Of a stretch of DNA of 64,000 bases, positions 42,801-54,395 are shown one piece after another (the stretch's first letter is position 1; each line of letters starts with the position of its first letter). Under the pieces are notes generated by a model. That model did no database searches. It was not told the DNA's origin and saw nothing but the letters and a program-made list of their open reading frames with translations. A program made the position numbers and the translations under genes. The stretch comes from Gautieria morchelliformis (lineage: Eukaryota; Basidiomycota; Agaricomycetes; Gomphales; Gomphaceae). Location of the stretch: contig WHVA01000356.1 of assembly GCA_015179125.1 (NCBI GenBank), positions 1-64,000 on the forward strand, written 5' to 3'.

Positions 42801-43589
42801 GGTAATATCTTTTTGTTAATGCATTGCCATGTATTTTATTTATTTGTGTTGGTAATTTTATTGGTTCCTTTTTTTTTTCATCATATAGTATTGTCACATG
42901 TGCATTATATTTTTGTGATTTTTTTCGAAAATAGATTTAAATAACATCCCAAGACTGCTGAAAAAAAATGTTTTAATACCAATATTTTTCAGGTTTTTTT
43001 TCGAAAATTGACATCAATAAGTTTCCTCTCAAATTAATGACAATAGGTTCTGCTTTTAAATGTGGTTTGTGTTATTGTTTTATTGACTGTAAAGCTGCTT
43101 ACCTATACTGGTGGCTGGCTTACTATGGCTTTGGCTGGCCTCTGGGTTTCTCTGTCAGTCTCTGGGCTTCTCTGGCTTTGGCTGGGCATTAATCACAGCC
43201 TCTGCTTCAATGTACTGTACTTTTTTGACATTTTTTTGGAAATAGATATCAATAAATTATCCTGACTTTGTGAAGATTGACAACAGCTCCAGGTTAAATG
43301 TACAGTGCATTTTTTTGACATTTTTCGAAAAATAGATAATCCTAACTTTGCTAAAATTAATAACAGCTTCGGCTTACATGTACTGGACATTTTCTTGACA
43401 TTTTTTCGCAAAATAGATAATCCTGACTTTGCTAAAAATTAATGACAGCAGCTGCTTAAATATGGTTTCCTTGACTATTTTATTTATGTCTGTATATGTC
43501 ACAAAATAGATATTGATACATGTCCCTGAGTTTGCTAAAAGTTAATAAGTAGTAACAGCCTCTGCTTGCTTCACTTTGGGGCCCTTGGG

Positions 43590-44035
43590 GATATGCTATG
43601 CATGCTATACTTCAGGGGCATGCTACACACACTATGCATGGGGACACGCATGTTATGCGTGGAGACATGCATGTTATGTGTGGAGACATGCACCCTATGC
43701 TTGGGGACATGCATGCTATGTGTGGAGACACTCATGTTATGCATGGAGACACACATGTTATGCGTGGGGACACACACGCTATGCTTGGGGACATGCATGC
43801 TATGCATGGTGACACGCATGTTATGCTTGGAGACACACATTTTATGCATGGGGACATGCACCCTATGCTTGGGGACATGCATGCCACATGTGGGGACACA
43901 CTATCCTTGGGGACAGACAGGCTATGCATGGGGACACACATGCTATGTGTGGAGACACGCATGTTATGCGTGGGGACAAGCATGCTATCCATGGGGACAT
44001 ACACGCTATGCTTGGGGACATGCATGTTATGTGTG
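43590..44035 (+). repeat. Class ii minisatellite of Helitron F
   Basis: About 21 units of 21 bp (GGGGACACACACGCTATGCTT and GGAGACATGCATGTTATGTGT types) with two 17-bp units near 43900. Confidence 0.88.
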
Positions 44036-45230
44036 GTAAGCAATTCCAGTGCAAGCAAAAGTAACTAGGATAAATGGAGTAAGTAACTAATACCGAACAA
44101 GAGGAACTACAAGGGGGTGCCGGGTAGAACTAAGAACAATCAATAGGCAAAAGAACAAGGGGAATGTGGGTCTAATTGATTGTTACATATTGGAATTCCC
44201 AGAGGTCGGAACTGGAAAGGACAACAGCTTCAACTTATGTGTTGCACCCCTGATGAACTACCGTCCTAAGTATTTCGGTATTGACTTGCGGATATCGGAG
44301 AAGGCAGAAGTCAGGAACAGAGTACTGAGAGTCCAGGTTCGAAGGTCGGAGAACAAAGGTCGGAAGAGGCGGAAGAGGCAGAAGAGGCGGAAGAGGCTGA
44401 AGAGGCGGAAGAGGCGGAAGAGGCGGAAGAGGCGGAAGAGGCGGAAGAGGCGGAAGAGGCGGAAGAGGCGGAGGACAGAGGGTCGAGAGCGGAAGGAGAC
44501 AAGACTAGCAAAACTCGCTGTGCTAAGAACAGGAGACAGTGTGAAGGGAATCACATATCGAAGTTGATTATCTGATTGCAGGAATGGAGACATACATGAG
44601 GGGGTTTTATACAAACAGCTGAAGCAACAGGTAATGGTATGGTACTAAGCAAATTCTGGACAGTGCAGGAATCGGATAGACATACGGGGAAAGTAACTAA
44701 TGCGGAACAATGGGATGACAAGGGGGTGTGCAGGGTAGGGTAAGTACAATGCCAAAGAACAAGGCAAGTAAGTACAATAGGCCTCGGAAGAAACGGAATT
44801 ACGGAAATGGTATCTTGCTGTGTTCAGGGTCGAGTATGGGGGGCAGTATCTGGACGTGGCCAGGGGTACTGAAATCACAAGGGTCAAGGTAGAGGGTTGC
44901 GGATGGTGCGGATGTTGTGGAATAGAGTCGGAGGTGATGCGGAGGCGGTGCAGAGGTGGTGCGGAGGATATGCGGATATGGGGGAGATGGTTGAGTGGAA
45001 CAGTCGTAACATTGATAGTGGAACAAATGGATCTCCTGATGCTCCGGACTTGCTATGCTAAGGGTCAAGTAGGGAAGGCCGGTGAATAGAGTCAAAAGGG
45101 GAAGTATGTGAATAGTAAAGAACAAGGGGATCAAAAGGTCAAAGTATGGACATTGCAGAATAGGGCCAGAGGAGGCATGGAGGTACCAGAGTTGGTCAAG
45201 CAGCATGGTCATAACATTACCTACCTTGAT
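44036..45230 (+). repeat. Class ii block of Helitron F
   Basis: About 1.2 kb shared with H (49910-51015) and, shorter or inverted, with C, A, E and I. Not recognised as a gene in any frame. It contains a 9-bp GCGGAAGAG array (44360-44475, about 13 units here, 2-3 units in H and E). Confidence 0.7.
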
Positions 45231-45299
45231 GTGTTACTTAGAGCTACTGTCAATCAATAAGATGCATTTTACTTATCTGAAAGAAAGTTTCTTATCTGA

Positions 45300-45415
45300 A
45301 TGTGTTTGACTTATCCCAAGTTTGATTTACCCAAGGCGTTTGACCTTGCTGATGCGTTTGACCTTACCGAGGCGTTTGACTTGCACCCCCGCGCGAAGCA
45401 CGGGTATCCACCTAG
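45300..45415 (+). other. Helitron F 3' terminus
   Basis: TTTGACTTATCCCAAG, GCGTTTGACCTTGCTGAT and GCGTTTGACCTTACCGAG units, hairpin, CTAG; the next base starts Helitron G. Confidence 0.88.
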
Positions 45416-45599
45416 TCTAAGAGTTAAACGGGGGTGGGTGGGTGGTTGTGGGCTCGCTGACAAATGCTTGGTCATTAGTTTGTCAGCGGAGCGTGCGAGT
45501 GGCGCAGCCGCGAGCTACAAACGCTGCGCAGCAGCGTTCCAGGTCACGTGACTGGTTCGCGACCATACGCGAGTGGTCTGTGCACGACCCTTCGCTTGG

Positions 45600-45606
45600 T
45601 ATAAAG
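45600..45606 (+). promoter_or_regulatory. TATA box of Helitron G
   Basis: TATAAAG in CGCTTGGTATAAAGAGAG, 50 bp downstream of GTCACGTGAC. Confidence 0.6.
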
Positions 45607-46240
45607 AGAGCGATGCTGCAGAACCACACTCCCCACTGGTGTCCTCCTGTGTTCTGGCTGTGGTGGGCTTACTACTGCTTTGGCTGGGGTCTTGGTGTCT
45701 TTCTGTGTGTCTCTGGGTGTCTTTCTGGGTGTCTCTGGGTGTCTTTCTGTGTGTCTCTGGGTGTCTTTCTGTGTGTCTCTGGGTGTCTCTGGGCTTCTTT
45801 GGCTGTGAATTGACACCAGCTTCTGCTTCAATGTCCTGTATATTTTTTGATATTTTTTCGCAAATTGCTATCAATACACCTAACTTGCTAACCTTAATAA
45901 TAGCCAACTTAAATATCCTGTACATTTTTTTGATATTTTTTCGCAAATAGAAATCAATACATCTAACTTCCTAACCTTAATAACAGCCAACTTAAATATC
46001 CTGTACATTTGTTTTGATATTTTTTCGCAAATAGATATCAATAACTTATTCTGACTTTGCTAAAGTTAATAACAACTTCTGTTTTAATGTAGTGTGTTTT
46101 TTTTTTATCTTTTTTCAAAAAATAAATATAGATATCAATGAATTATCCTGACTTTGCTAAAATTAATGACAACAGCTGCTTAAATGTGGTTTCTTTTCCT
46201 ATTTTATATATGTCACAAAATAGATACTGATACATGTCTC

Positions 46241-46975
46241 TGATATGTGTGAGGACACGTTACATGTGAGGACACGCTACCGGTGGGGACACATTACGTG
46301 TGGGGACACGCTACCGGTGGGGACACACTACTGGTGGGGACACGCTACCGGTGGGGACACGCTACCGGTGGGGACACGCTACCTGTGGGGACACGCTACC
46401 TGTGGGGACACGTTACGTGTGAGGACACGCTACCTTTGAGGACACGTTACGTGTGGGGACACGCTACCTGTGAGGACACGTTACGTGCGGGGACACACTA
46501 CCTGTGAGGACACGTTACATGTGGGGACACGTTATGTGTGGGGACACGTTATGTGTTGGGACACGTTATGTGTGGGGACACGCTGCCTGTGAGGACATGC
46601 TACCTGTGAGGACACGTTACGTGTGGGACACGCTGCCTGTGAGGACACACTACCTACCAGTGAGGACACATTACGTGTGAGGACATGCTACCTGTGGGGA
46701 CACATTATGTGTGAGGACACACTACCTGTGAGGACACGTTACGTGTGGGGACACATTATGTGTGAGGACATGCTACCTGTGGGGACACATTACGTGTGGG
46801 GACACGCTACCTGTGAGGACACGTTACGTGTGGGGACACGCTCCCTGTGAGGACACACTACCTGTGAGGACATGCTACCTACCAGTCAGGACACATTACA
46901 TGTGGGGACATGTTACCTGTGGGGACACATTACGTGTGGGGACACACTACCTGTGAGGGCATGTTATGTGTGAGG
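46241..46975 (+). repeat. 17-bp minisatellite of Helitron G
   Basis: About 43 units; a local run of the CTACCGGTGGGGACACG variant (46275-46385) suggests a recent sub-expansion. Confidence 0.9.
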
Positions 46976-47312
46976 ATATGCTATCCAACTGCACTTTGGG
47001 TCTTCCCCCATTTCTGAATTTGGTATTGTTTCTGGTTCTGTGAGAGTGTCACCGGAGGATCAGCTGGCATATCGATATAACCACATTGTCAAAATTCAGG
47101 ACCCAAGATCACTATTGGATCTATCTCACAATGCACGAGCTTTGAAACCTGTGGATTATGACAATAGGCGCAATCTTATAATCTCTGATGATTCAGTCAA
47201 GACCATTACCACTTCATGTCTAGAGTCGCTGGGAGGGCCATCCCAGAGGTCGAGAGAGAGCTCTGCATGTTTGGCTGTTCCATGGGTGCATACATGATTC
47301 ATGATACTATAT
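46976..47312 (+). pseudogene. Remnant coding segment carried by class i Helitrons (copy in G)
   Basis: Open from QLHFGSSPISEFGIVSGS through SPEDQLAYRYNHIVKIQDPR and SLLDLSHNARALKPVDYDN to SDDSVKTITT; one base is then missing relative to D (about 47214) and the frame is lost, although the downstream GCSMGAYMIHDT-like part persists. Of the three copies this one joins the two halves in one frame. Family unknown. Confidence 0.5.
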
Positions 47313-47708
47313 GAACAGGGATATATTTTGCATGATCCTATTTACCCCAATGCACTTGACCTTACTGATGCATTTGACCTTACCGAGGCGTTTGACCTGC
47401 ACCCCCGCGCGAAGCGCGGGTACCCACCTAGTTCCTATAGGTGAAAGTAGCACGGTGGGAGGTTGTGGGCGTGCTGACCAATGCAGACCAATGCTTGGGC
47501 ATCAGTTTGTCAGCGGAGTGTGCGCGAGCGGCGCAGCCGCGAGCCAAGAATGCTGCGCAGCATGGTCACGTGACCGTTTGCGTTCCAAATTAGGTCAGCG
47601 GCGAGCGGCGCAGCTGCGAGCATAGAACGCTGCGCAGCGGTCACATGACCCGTTCGCGACTAGAGCGCGCATACGCGAGCGTGGTCCGTGCACGACACAC
47701 GCGCGTGG

Positions 47709-47715
47709 TATAAAG
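47709..47715 (+). promoter_or_regulatory. TATA box of Helitron H
   Basis: TATAAAG in GCGCGTGGTATAAAGGCC; GGTCACGTGACC about 140 bp upstream. Confidence 0.6.
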
Positions 47716-48739
47716 GCCGAACGGTAAGGAGGGAACGCCAGGAACCTGCCCAACTGGCGATTCCTCTGTCTGCGTCTGCTGTCTGCTGTTTGCTATTTGC
47801 TGTCTGCTGTCCGCTGTCCGCTGTCTGCTGTCTGCTGTCTGCTGTCTGCTCTGTCTGCTGTCTCCTCCTTTAGCTGGCTGGCTGTCTATTGTGTTGGCTG
47901 ACTGGCTATCTATTGGCTTGGCTGGCTTTCTATTGGTAGGTAATATCTTTTTTTTTATGCATTGCCATGTATTTTATTTTATTTGTGTTGGTAATTTTAT
48001 TGGTTCCTTTTTTTTTTCATCATATAGTATTGTCACATGTGCATTATATTTTTGTGATTTTTTTGGAAAATTGATTTAAATAACTGCAGAAAAGAATGTA
48101 TTTTAATACCAATATTTTTCAGGTTTTTTTTCGAAAATTGACATCAATAAGTTTCCTCTCAAATTAATGACAATAGGTTCTGCTTTTAAATGTGGTTTGT
48201 GTTATTGTTTTATTGACTGTAAAGCTGCTTACCTATACTGGTGGCTGGCTTACTATGGCTTTGGCTGGCCTCTGGGTTTCTCTGTCAGTCTCTGGGCTTC
48301 TCTGGCTTTGGATGGACATTAATACCAGCTTCTGCTTCAATGTACTGTACTTTTTTGACATTTTTTCGCAAATAGATATCAATAAATTATCCTGACTTTG
48401 TGACAATTGACAACAGCTCCAGGTTAAATGTACAGTGGAATTTTTTGACATTTTTTGAAAAATAGATAATCCTAACTTTGCTAAAATTAATAACAGCTTC
48501 AGCTTACATGTACTGGACATTTTCTTGACAATTTTTTTCAAAAAATAGGGAATCCTGACTTTGCTAAAAATTAATGACAGCAGCTGCTTAAATATGGTTT
48601 CCTTGACTATTTTATTTATGTCTGTATATGTCACAAAATAGACATTGATACATGTCCCTGAGTTTGCTAAAAGTTAATAAGTAGTAACAGCCTCTGCTTG
48701 CTTCACTTTGAGGCCCTTGGGGATATGCTACGCATGCTA

Positions 48740-49575
48740 TACTTGAGGGGCATGCTACACACATTATGCATGGGGACATGCATGTTATGCATGGAGACAT
48801 GTTATGCATGGAGACACGCACACTATGCTTGGGAACACGCATGCTATGTGTGGAGACACTCATGGTATGCATGGAGACACACATGTTATGCGTGGGGACA
48901 CACACGCTATGCTTGGGGATACGCATGTTGTGCTTGGAGACACGCATGTTATGCGTGGGGACACACACGCTATGCTTGGGGACACCCATGTTATGTGTGG
49001 AGACATGCATGTTATGCATGGGGACAAGCATGCTATGCATGGGGATGTGCACACTATATGTGGGGACACACTATGCTTGGGGGACACGGTACAAACAAGG
49101 GACACACTACAGGGGAAAACACTACAAACAAGGGACATTCTACACATGCCATACTTGGGGGACACACTACAAACAAAGGACATGCTATGCACACTATACT
49201 TGGGGGACATGTTATGCATTGGGGACATACTTTGCACACTATACTTGAGGGAGATGCTACACACACTACATGTAGGGACATGCTACACATGTGGACACGC
49301 TATGCATGGGGGAAACACATGCTATAATTGAGGGACACGCTATGTTTGGGGACATGCTACAAACCAGGGACATGCTATGCATGTGGGACACGCCATGTAC
49401 ATGTGGAGACACACTATGCATGGAGGACATGCTACGCACACTATACTTGGGGACATGTTATGTGTGGAGTCATGTTACAAACCAGGGACACAATAAGCAT
49501 GCTATATTCGAGGCTATGCATGGAGGACATGCTATGCACACTATACTTGGGCACATGCAGACATGTGTAGAGACA
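48740..49575 (+). repeat. Class ii minisatellite of Helitron H
   Basis: 21-bp units to about 49050, then 17-25 bp units with CTACAAACAAGGGACA. Aligns with 290-1495 of Helitron C without the solo LTR. Confidence 0.88.
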
Positions 49576-49629
49576 TTACCTATCTTGATGTGTTACTTAT
49601 AGCTACTTTCAATTGCAATGAGATGTGTT

Positions 49630-49702
49630 TTACTTATCCCAAGTTTGATTTACCCAATGTGTTTGACCTACACCCCCGTGTGAAGCATGGGTATCCACCT
49701 AG
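49630..49702 (+). other. Internal Helitron 3' terminus in H
   Basis: GTTTGATTTACCCAATG, hairpin CCCGTGTGAAGCATGGG (stem weakened by CpG-type changes), TATCCAC, CTAG, then A rather than T. Confidence 0.8.
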
Positions 49703-51015
49703 AGGTAAGGGGTCAAGAATTGAGTTAAGTTGGATATCAGAAATTGAGTTGGAAGGCAGAGGTCAGAGAGACAGAGGCCTTGCAAGTACTTGCTGTGGTA
49801 AGAATAGGAAACAGTGCAAAGGGAGTCACATATCAAAGTCAATTATCTGATTGCAGAACAGAGGCACACATGACTGGGTTTTATACAAAGAGCTGAGACA
49901 ACATGTCAGAAGGTAGAGGTAAGCAATTCCAGTGCAAGCAAAAGTAACTAGGATAAATGGAGTAAGTAACTAATACAGAACAAGAGGAACTACAAGGGGG
50001 TGCCGGGTAGACCTAAGCACAATCAATAGGCAAAAGAACAAGGGGAATGTGGGTCTAATTGATTGTTACGTATTGAAATTCCCAGAGGTCGGAACTTCAA
50101 AGGACAACGGCTTCAACTTATGTGTTGCGCCACTGATGAACTACTGTCCTAAGTATTTCGGGATTGACTTGCTGATATCGGAGAAGGCAGAAGTCGGGAA
50201 CAGAGTACTGAGAGTCGAGGTTCGATGGTCGGAGAACAAAGGTTGGAAGAGGCGGAAGAGGCGGAGGACAGAGGGTCAAGAGCGGAAGGAGACAAGACTA
50301 GCAAAACTCGCTGTGCTAAGAACAGGAGACAGTGCAAAGGGAATCACGTATCGAAGGTGATTATCTGATTGCAGGAACGGAGACATACATGAGGGGGTTT
50401 TATACAAAGAGCTGAAGCAACAGGTAATGGTATGGTACTAAGCAAATTCTGGAGAGTGCAGGAATCAGATAGACATACGGGGCAAGTAACTAATGCAGAA
50501 CAATGGGATGACAAAGGGGGTGCAGGGTAGGGTAAGTACAATGCCAAAGAACAAGGCAAGTAAGTACAATAGGCCTCGGAAGAAACGGAATTACGGAAAT
50601 GGTATCTTTCTGTGTTCAGGGTCGAGTACGGGGGCCGGTATCTGGAGGTGGCCAGGGGTACTGAAATCCCAAGGGTCGAGGTAGAGGGTTGCGGATGGTG
50701 CGGATGTTGTGGAATAGAGTCGGAGGTGGTGCGGAGGCGGTGCAGAGGTGGTGCGGAGGATATGTGGATATGGCGGAGATGGTTGAGCGGAACAGTCGTA
50801 ACATTGATAGTGGAACAAATGGATCTCCTGATGCTCTGGACTTGCTATGCTAAGGGTCAAGTAGGGAAGGCCGGTGAATAGAGTCAAAAGGGGAAGTATG
50901 TGAATAGTAAAGAACAAGGGGATCAAAAGGTCAAAGTATGGACATTGCGGAATAGAGCCAGGGATGCATGGAGGTACCAGAGTTGGTCAAGCAGCATGGT
51001 CATAACATTACCTAC
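49703..51015 (+). repeat. Class ii block of Helitron H
   Basis: Matches 44036-45230 and 1658-1930. No gene seen. Lacks the 9-bp repeat expansion of Helitron F. Confidence 0.7.
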
Positions 51016-51109
51016 CTTGATGTGTTACTTAGAGCTACTGTCAATCAATAAGATGCATTTTACTTATCTGAAAGAAAGTTTCTTATCTGAATGTGTTTGA
51101 CTTATCCCA

Positions 51110-51206
51110 AGTTTGATTTACCCAAGGCGTTTGACCTTGCTGATGCGTTTGACCTTACCGAGGCGTTTGACTTGCACCCCCACGCGAAGCGTGGGTATCC
51201 ACCTAG
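51110..51206 (+). other. Helitron H outer 3' terminus
   Basis: GCGTTTGACCTTGCTGAT and GCGTTTGACCTTACCGAG units, hairpin CCCACGCGAAGCGTGGG and CTAG 51203-51206, followed by T and Helitron I. Confidence 0.88.
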
Positions 51207-51379
51207 TTACACTATATGAAAGCGGCTCGGTGGGAGGTTGTGGGCGCGCTGACAAATAATATTACATAAAAGTTAGGTCAGCGGCGAGCGGCGCAGCCGT
51301 GAGCAATGAATGCTGCGCAGCAGCGTCCGCGGTCAGGTGACCCATTCGCGCGTGGTCCATGCACGACACGCGCGCGCGG

Positions 51380-51388
51380 TATATAAAG
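51380..51388 (+). promoter_or_regulatory. TATA box of Helitron I
   Basis: TATATAAAG in GCGCGCGGTATATAAAGGC. The upstream palindrome is reduced to GGTCAGGTGACC. Confidence 0.6.
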
Positions 51389-52469
51389 GCAGTTCGGTAG
51401 GGTGGAACGCCAGGAATCTGCCCGACTGGCAATTCCTCTCTCTGCTGTCTGCTCTGTTTGCTGTGTGCTCTTTGCTGTGTCTGCTCTCTGCTGTGTCTGC
51501 TCTCTGCTGTGTCTGCGCTGTCTGCTGTCTGCTACGCTCTCTGGTGGGTCCTCCTTTAGCTGGCTGGCTGTCTATTGCTTTGGTTGACTGGCTATCTATT
51601 GCTTTGGTTGGCTGGCTTTCTATTGGTTTGCTTGGCTGGCTATCTATAGGCTTGGCTGGCTTTCTATTGGTAGGTAATATCTCTTTTTTAATGCATTCCC
51701 ATGTATTTTATTTTATTTGTGTTTGTAATTTTATTGGTTCCATTTTTTTTTTCATCATATTGTATTGTCACATGTGCTTTATATTTTTGTGAATTTTTTC
51801 AGAAATAGATTTAAATAAAATCCCAAGACTGTGCTGAAAAAAAGTATTTATATATATATATATTTCAGGTTTTTTTCGAAAATTGACATCAATAAGTTTC
51901 CTCTAAAATTAATGACAATAGATTCTGTTTTAAATGTGGTTTGTTTTATTGTTTTATTTACTGTAAAGCCACTTACCTATACTGGTGGCTGGCTTACTAT
52001 GGCTTTGGCTGGGCTCTGGGTTTCTCTGCCAGTCTCCGGGCTTCTCTGGCTCGGGCTGGGCATTAATAACAGCTTCTGCTTCAATGTACTGTACTTTTTT
52101 GGCAATTTTTTAACAAATAGATGTCAATAAATTATCCTGACTTTGTCAAAATTGACAACAGCTCCAGCTTAAATGTACAGTGCATTTTTTTGACATTTTT
52201 CGAAAAATAGATATCTTGACTCTGCTAAAATTAATAATAACTTCAGCTTAAATGTACTGGACATTTGTTTTGACATTTTTCAAAAAATAGATAATCCAGA
52301 CTTTGCTAAAATTAATGACAGCAGCTGCTTAAATATGGCTTCCTTTACTATTTTATTTATATCCGTATGTCACAAAATAGATATTGATACATGTCCCTGA
52401 GTTTGCTAAAAGTTAATGAAAAGACAGCCTCTGCTTGCTTTGCTTTGAGGCCCTTAGGATATGCTACAC

Positions 52470-53240
52470 ATGCCATTGGGACATGCTACACACACTATGC
52501 ATGGGGACACGCACGCTATGCATGGAGACACATATGTTATGCGTGGAGACATGCATGTTAGGCGTGGAGACATGCATGTTAGGTGTGGAGACATGCATGT
52601 TATGCATAGAGACACACATGTTATGCATGGGGACAAGCATGTTATGCACGGGCACACACACACTATGCTTGGGGACATACTATGCTTGGGGACAGACACA
52701 CTATGCTTGGGGGACGCGGTACAAACATGAGACACACTACGCACACTATGCATGGGGAAAATACTACAAACAAGGGACATTCTACACATGCTATCCTTGG
52801 GGGACATGTTACGCATGGGGGACACACTTTGCACACTATACTTGAGGGAGAGGCGTGTCCACATGATGCATGGGGGACACACATGCTATAATTTAGGGAC
52901 ATGCTACATTTGGGGACATGCTACAAACCAGGGACACACTACACACAAAATACTTGAGGGATATGTTATGCATGTGGGACATGCCACGCACACTGTACTT
53001 GGGGACATGCTGCATGTGGGGACACACTATGCACACTATACTTAGGGACACGTTACAAAAAAGGGACACGCTACACACACTATACTTGAGGGACACACTA
53101 TGCACACTATACTTGGGGACACAGTACATGTGGGGACATGCCATCTGTGAGGACACGCTACATGTGAGGATGCGATATGTGTGAGGACAGATGAAGTGTG
53201 ATGACAACTACAGGTGAGGACATGCTACACGTGAGGTAGG
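52470..53240 (+). repeat. Class ii minisatellite of Helitron I
   Basis: 21-bp units at first (GGAGACATGCATGTTAGGCGT), then 17-25 bp units; near 53110-53230 it shifts to GAGGACACGCTACATGT, resembling the class i 17-bp unit, so the two satellite types are related. Confidence 0.88.
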
Positions 53241-53269
53241 GGACACACAGACATGGGAGAAATGTGTAG

Positions 53270-53945
53270 AGTCATTACCTGTTATGTATCGGGTTTGGCT
53301 CTAAATGGACTGTGGCTTCAACTTATATGTTGCGCCCCCAACTATCATCCTAAGTATTTTGGAGATTGGAGATCGGAAGTTGGAAGAGGTCAAGTATTAT
53401 AACTGAAGAGGTAAGGGTTCAAGAATTAAGTGAAGTTGGATATCAGAAATTTAGTTGGAAGATGGAGGTCAGAGAGACAGAGGCCTTGCAAGTACTTGCT
53501 CTGCTAAGAATAGGAAACAGTGCAAAGGGAGTCACATATTAAAGTTGATTATCTAATTGTAGAACAGAGGCATACGTGACTGGGTTTTATACAAAGAGCT
53601 GAGACAACATGTCAGAAGGTAAAGAGGTAAGCAATTCCAGTGCAAGCGAAAGTCACTAGGATACATGGAGTAAGTAACTAATGTGTGCAGGGTAGAACTA
53701 AGAACAATGGGCAAAAGAACAAAGGGTGTGTAGGTCTAATTGATAGCAAAACAAATGGAACTTCTGAAGATCCAGACTTGCTGTGCTGACAGTTGAGTAC
53801 GGAAGGCTGGTGAATAGAGGCATAGGGGGAAGCATGTGAATAGGAAAGAACAAGGGGATCAAAAGGTCAAAGTGCAGACGTTGCGGAATAGAGTTGGAGG
53901 AGGTGTGGAGGTACTGGAGTTGGTCAACCAGTATGGTCATAACAT
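53270..53945 (+). repeat. Class ii block of Helitron I (short form)
   Basis: Begins GTTATGTATCGGG and contains the uninterrupted CTGAAGAGGTAAGGGTTCAA that in C and H is split by a Helitron terminus. No gene seen. Confidence 0.7.
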
Positions 53946-54395
53946 TACCTATCTTGGAATGTGTTTGACCTATCCCAAGTTTGATTCACCCAATGCGTTT
54001 GACCTTGCTGATGCATTTGACCTTACCGATGTGTTTGACTTGCACCCCCATGCGAAGCGTGGGTATCCACCTAGTCTAAGAGTTAAACGCGGGGGGTGGG
54101 TGGTTGTGGGCGGTGCTTATGTCAGGTTTTAGGTCAGCATTGGTCAGCTGGCCAATCGGACGCGAGCGGCGCAGCCGCGAGCCAAGAACGCTGCGCAGCA
54201 GCACCGGTTCAAGCGCCCAACTGGCCACATCCGGCGACCGGTCGCTGCTTCAGACCGAGCGGTCTGCCGTTCCTCCGCAGGAACGCACAGCTGTGCAGCG
54301 TGCTGGCTCTCTCTCTCTCTCTCTGCCACTGGCTATCTCTCTCCTCTTGCTGGCTTTCTCTGTCTGTGCCTTCCAGGCTCTCATCACTGCACCTG

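Larger units (their letters stand above)
42372..45415 (+). mobile_element. Helitron F, class ii, complete (3.0 kb)
   Basis: Starts TCCTATAGGTGAAAGTAGC, then GGTGGGAGGTTGTGGGCG, CACGTG palindromes, TATA box, TGTCTGC leader, GTAGGT donor-like site (42797), AT-rich tandem tract (about 42850-43530), minisatellite (43590-44035), class ii block (44036-45230), subterminal iterations, hairpin CCCGCGCGAAGCACGGG and CTAG at 45412-45415. No transposase. First of six head-to-tail elements; its left end is inserted in a LINE. Confidence 0.88.
45416..47431 (+). mobile_element. Helitron G, class i, complete (2.0 kb)
   Basis: TCTAAGAGTTAAACGGGGG start, GTCACGTGAC near 45544, TATA box, CT-rich leader (TGTCTCTGGGTGTCTTTCTG units), AT-rich tract (about 45840-46200), 17-bp minisatellite (46241-46975), remnant coding segment, iterations, hairpin CCCGCGCGAAGCGCGGG and CTAG (47428-47431). 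The terminal 35 bp are identical to those of autonomous Helitron J except one base, making G the best candidate for recent mobilisation by J. Confidence 0.9.
47433..51206 (+). mobile_element. Helitron H, class ii, with an internal extra 3' terminus
   Basis: Starts TCCTATAGGTGAAAGTAGC one base after G. Promoter, TGTCTGC leader, AT-rich tract (about 48050-48660), minisatellite (48740-49575), a complete 3' terminus at 49630-49702 (CTAG 49699-49702), then AGGTAAGGGG and the class ii block (49703-51015), and a second 3' terminus ending at 51203-51206. The same double-end layout occurs in Helitron C. Confidence 0.8.
51208..54074 (+). mobile_element. Helitron I, class ii, complete (2.9 kb)
   Basis: Starts TACACTATATGAAAGCGGC. 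Promoter with TATATAAAGG, TGTCTGC leader to a GTAGGT donor-like site near 51672, AT-rich tract (about 51790-52420), minisatellite (52470-53240), a shorter class ii block (53270-53945) lacking an internal terminus, iterations, hairpin and CTAG at 54071-54074. Confidence 0.88.

Noticed and set aside
43200-43460. AT-rich 80-95 bp tandem tract as a third mini-exon ladder
   Set aside because: The would-be introns between TTTTCGCAAATAG and GTAC are only about 36 bp, below plausible intron size, and block lengths vary without pattern.
290-53240. Long Met/His/Cys-rich reading frames within the minisatellites as genes
   Set aside because: Several frames on both strands are open at once and the peptide periods simply follow the 17- or 21-bp units; frames are not kept between copies.
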